Positions 49,160 to 64,000 of a DNA stretch of 64,000 nucleotides are shown piece by piece. The notes under the pieces are model-generated. The model did not search any database, was not told the DNA's origin, and saw nothing but the letters and a program-made list of their open reading frames with translations. The DNA comes from Heterocephalus glaber (lineage: Eukaryota; Chordata; Mammalia; Rodentia; Bathyergidae), in the NCBI RefSeq assembly GCF_000247695.1, contig NW_004624747.1, positions 9,910,571 through 9,974,570 of the forward strand, given 5' to 3'. Position numbers and translations under genes: made by a program. How positions within the stretch are numbered: the stretch's first letter is position 1; every line of letters begins with the position of its first letter.

Positions 49160-49345
49160 AAACAAGCTGGGTGCAGTGGTGCCTGTAATCCCAGTACTTC
49201 GGAAGCTGAGCCAGGAGGATTGCTAGTCTGAGTTCCACCTGGGCAATTTATCAAGACCCTGTTTCAAAATTTAAAAAAGCACTGGGGATGTTGCTCAGTG
49301 TGAAGGCCCTGGGCTCAATCTCCAGTACCACAAAAACAAATACTG
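49160..49345 (+). repeat. B1-dID SINE within GUCD1 3' UTR
   Basis: GCTGGGTGCAGTGGTGCCTG, GAAGCTGAGCCAGGAGG, GACCCTGTTTC, then GGGGATGTTGCTCAGTG and GGCTCAATCTCCAGTACC. Antisense to GUCD1. Confidence 0.8.
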
Positions 49346-50436
49346 TTGCTCTACCACCACCACCCCTCTCCCAGAAAATAAAAATGGGAAGAAACCAGCT
49401 CCAGTCGGTGGTACTTGGCTGTGCTGTGTGATCCTGGGCAGGCACTGCTGCTGTCCATCGAGACAAGAGACCCAGTGTTGTGTGCTAAAGGTCCTGGTGT
49501 GAAAACCAAGAGTGGGGGTAGGAGGTGGGGTGGCTGCAGGCTGCTCCTTTCCCATTGCTTCAAGAGTGCAGGCCCTAGCACCCAGCCTCAAGAGACCTGG
49601 GGGCTTCCCACACTCAGGAGGCCTCCACTGTCGGAATTTAGGCTGGTGTCAGGAGGCCTCGTGTATGAGGGGTGAGGTGGCTGTAGAGCTGTTCCTGAAG
49701 CACGCTCCCTGATGCTGGCCACTGGGTCCAGCAGTGAATGGTGGGCCCCGCCACTACCAAAGACACCCCATCCTATAGAAGTGGAGTACCCAGAAGGCTG
49801 AGTGAGGAGCCCCAGCATCCCCAGGGGCCAGGTCACTGCAGAAAAGCATAGCTATGAGGTGCATCTATGCTGCACAATAGGGGCCAGAGGCCTTGCAACC
49901 AGTCACAGAAACCTGCACCCACTGGGAGGAAGGAGGCAGCGGCGATGGCAACCACCATGGGGACAGGGAGCTCTGCAGCACTTCCAGGAGGCCGAGGCCT
50001 AGAATGGTACAGCTCCAGGGGGTTAGGTTCGTCTGTACTCCTGAACACGCATATGCTGTCCTGCCAAGTCCTGAGGTCTGTGGGACTGACTATCTCAGGC
50101 CTCTCCCCTTGCTGTGGGTCTCTCTAGGAAGCAACAAGGGTACCCCTAGGCCTGCATTTCCTCTGGGCCTGACTGGAGTCAGGTTTGATGTCCTGGGGGA
50201 GGCTTCCCTCTAATGGTCTGAAGATACCTCCAGCAACCAACAGGTGCTTGGGGTAAGCAGCATGACAACATAGCACTGGTGGACAAAGCAGGTGTGCCAG
50301 TTTCCCAGAATTCCATGGGACTTTGTCAGACAGGCTAAGGCTCCAAGTCCCAGCAGCCCCAGGCCTGGGTGTCCTGAATGGGCCTGGTGGGGGTAGAGTG
50401 TGTGGTCCAAGGACCTGGGCACAATAGGTCCTGATG

Positions 50437-62464
<12,028 letters not shown>

Positions 62465-63439
62465 GACCCGGGCAGCGCGGGGCGCCCATGGCCCCGGTCC
62501 GACCCCGGCTGCAGCTTTGACTTCGGCTGATTCGGGAGCACCGCCAGTGCGAGTCGAGTTCCTCCGCCAGAGTGGGCGGCTGGGCCACCCCAAGCCCCGC
62601 CCCGTCCCTTCCAGGTCTGGGATGCGTAGTCCCCGCCCCTTTGATAAAGCCCCGCCTCCCCCCTTCCCAGACTTCAGTTTCTAGAGGCCCCAGCCTCCTG
62701 ATTTAACCCCGCCCCGGCCATTCGCAGTCTTGGCTTTTGACGGCTCCCACTGCCTCGGCGCCCTCCGAGGCGCAGACCCTTCCACAAGTAGTTCCCAGAA
62801 CCCCGCCCCTTACTCTGAGTCCCGCCCCGGAGCCCCAGCGTAGAGCGAACATTGGCTCCTCAGAGACTCTGCCCCTTAGCAAACCCCGTCTCCACCAGGC
62901 TCGTCCCTTTGTAGCCTCAGGTGTTATCCCTGGTCCCACCCAATGGTTCGCCGAGGCTCCAAGCCACCCTTTTCCGACTCCCGTTAGGGACTGCCCCAGG
63001 CCAGTTCCTCCTCCTTACCTACACGACGAGATACCTTGTGTTGCTCTGGGTACCCCTTACCTGGCGGTGATGGGATTCAACGGTTATATTGTAAGGGGAA
63101 GTTCCAGCCCTTCTCCCCACTTCCTGCCGCTTCCGATAAGAGGGCCCAGGACCACCAGATCCGCGGCTGCCATCACTGGTCCCGTCCTTGATGTGGGGTG
63201 CGTGGCAGTGCGAGGCTCCGAGCTCCCTTGCCGATTTAAGGGTCGGTGTTTCCGGGAGCCCCCGGGGCCCTGTCATCAGTCTCCTCTCTTCCTGTTCCGG
63301 AACTATAGTACCAGAGCCCTTGTTTCCCACCCGGCGGAGTGAGGAGGGAGCGGAGGCTAGACCGGGTTTACCACTGGGGAAAGGAAAGGGACGGGCCCTG
63401 CGCGCGGCATTTTGGGAACGCGTGGTATTCTGGGAGCGC

Positions 63440-63534
63440 GGGGTCCGCCATTCACCTTCTGCACGCCTTCGCCTTCGTATCTTCTGTACTAGTTTCCTGC
63501 TCCGAAGAGGAGGAGGAAAAGGAGACGCCAGTCG
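63440..63534 (+). other. SNRPD3: Probable SNRPD3 non-coding first exon
   Basis: Ends in CCAGTCG|gtgaga, a good donor at 63535, within the CpG island and divergent from GUCD1. No ATG in it opens a plausible Sm protein, consistent with a 5' UTR exon. The gene name rests on remembered gene order next to GUCD1, since no coding exon of SNRPD3 lies in the window. The 5' edge is a guess. Confidence 0.45.
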
Positions 63535-63769
63535 GTGAGAAAAGGTGGGCAAGGGGAGGCTGAGGCGCCCGTGAGCTAGAAAAGGCTGTGCTGCTGAGGA
63601 GTTGGGGGAGGAGGAGCGGGAAGCAACCCCCCCCCCCAAAATTAGCTTTGCCTCACTAGCGCTTTTAACAGTCGTTAGCTTTCCCCACAAGTAAATGGCT
63701 TTCACTTCCTGTACCTTTCCAGGTAACTGCTTTTCGAAACATTCAGGCAGTATTCTTTATTTTATTTTA

Positions 63770-63852
63770 TTTTTTTTGGTACCGGGGATTGGATTTGGGA
63801 CCTTGCGCTTGCGAGGCAGGCGGCGGAACCACTGAGCTAAATTCCTGGCTCT
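63770..63852 (-). repeat. ID SINE (young type), minus orientation
   Basis: T-run, GGTACCGGGGATTGGATTTG, GCGCTTGCGAGGCAGGCGG, CCACTGAGCTAAATTCCTGG. In the likely first intron of SNRPD3, followed closely by a second copy. Confidence 0.93.
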
Positions 63853-63873
63853 TTTTTCTTCTTATTATTATTC

Positions 63874-63949
63874 TTTTGGTACCGGGGATCGAACCCGGGA
63901 CCTCGTGCTTGCAAGGAAGGCAGCGGAAGCACTGAGCTAAATTCTCGGC
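63874..63949 (-). repeat. ID SINE (young type), minus orientation
   Basis: GGTACCGGGGATCGAACCCG, GCTTGCAAGGAAGGCAGCGG, GCACTGAGCTAAATTCTCGG. Close neighbour of the copy at 63770 in the same orientation. Confidence 0.93.
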
Positions 63950-64000
63950 AAAATAATTTTTAAAATAATTGTTGCTTTCTCAGAAGTCCTATCTGGGTCA

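Larger units (their letters stand above)
47925..50436 (-). other. GUCD1: GUCD1 3' UTR
   Basis: From the base after the GUCD1 stop down to just past AATAAA (forward TTTATT at 47943-47948), the only canonical signal on this strand in the interval. Length about 2.5 kb fits a long 3' UTR. An antisense B1-dID at 49160-49345 lies inside. The exact cleavage point is estimated at 15-25 bases past the signal. Confidence 0.6.

Noticed and set aside
63019..63705. 228-residue reverse frame near the right end
   Set aside because: It lies in the CpG island where stop codons are rare, crosses the putative SNRPD3 first exon on the opposite strand, and has low-complexity Arg/Pro/Ser content.

Overview
The window is mammalian nuclear DNA. 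Genes are split by GT-AG introns and the rest is dense with interspersed repeats. The SINEs point to a rodent: tRNA-Ala-like ID elements, B1 elements (many with the internal duplication also seen in murid B1) and B1 fused to a diverged ID half. The young ID type here (ending in a GTTCGATCCCCGGTACC-like B box plus A-tail) does not look like the mouse/rat ID consensus I know. I therefore infer a non-murid rodent, possibly of the beaver/kangaroo-rat side; that last step is a guess.

Layout. 1-877: upstream sequence and promoter, including a degenerate ~100-bp tandem duplication. 878-29937 (+): UPB1, beta-ureidopropionase, complete in ten coding exons that join to exactly 384 codons plus stop, with Glu119, Lys196 and Cys233 intact. 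29938-47920: an intergenic repeat field with ancient L1, MaLR/MLT1-like LTR pieces, B1/B1-dID and ID insertions and a probable decayed LTR element between about 38.0 and 43.0 kb; I see no further gene. 47925-62464 (-): GUCD1, complete in six coding exons that join to exactly 240 codons plus stop, with a ~2.5-kb 3' UTR ending at the only AATAAA in that interval. About 62.15-63.56 kb: a CpG-rich divergent promoter. About 63.44-63.53 kb (+): the probable non-coding first exon of SNRPD3, whose coding exons lie beyond the window. From memory the order UPB1(+) GUCD1(-) SNRPD3(+) matches human 22q11.23.

The genes are not an operon and do not work as one pathway. UPB1 is the last enzyme of reductive pyrimidine breakdown in liver and kidney. 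GUCD1 is a small conserved protein of poorly known function. SNRPD3 is a core spliceosomal Sm protein that shares a divergent housekeeping promoter with GUCD1.

I found no undescribed biological system. The points most worth a second look are the duplicated CCAAT-bearing promoter unit of UPB1, tandem overlapping splice donors at UPB1 exon 7, lack of a canonical polyadenylation signal after UPB1, a B1/ID chimeric insertion inside one target-site duplication, a DNA-transposon fossil with a reconstructable SINE insertion site, and a cysteine-peptidase-like residue arrangement in GUCD1.
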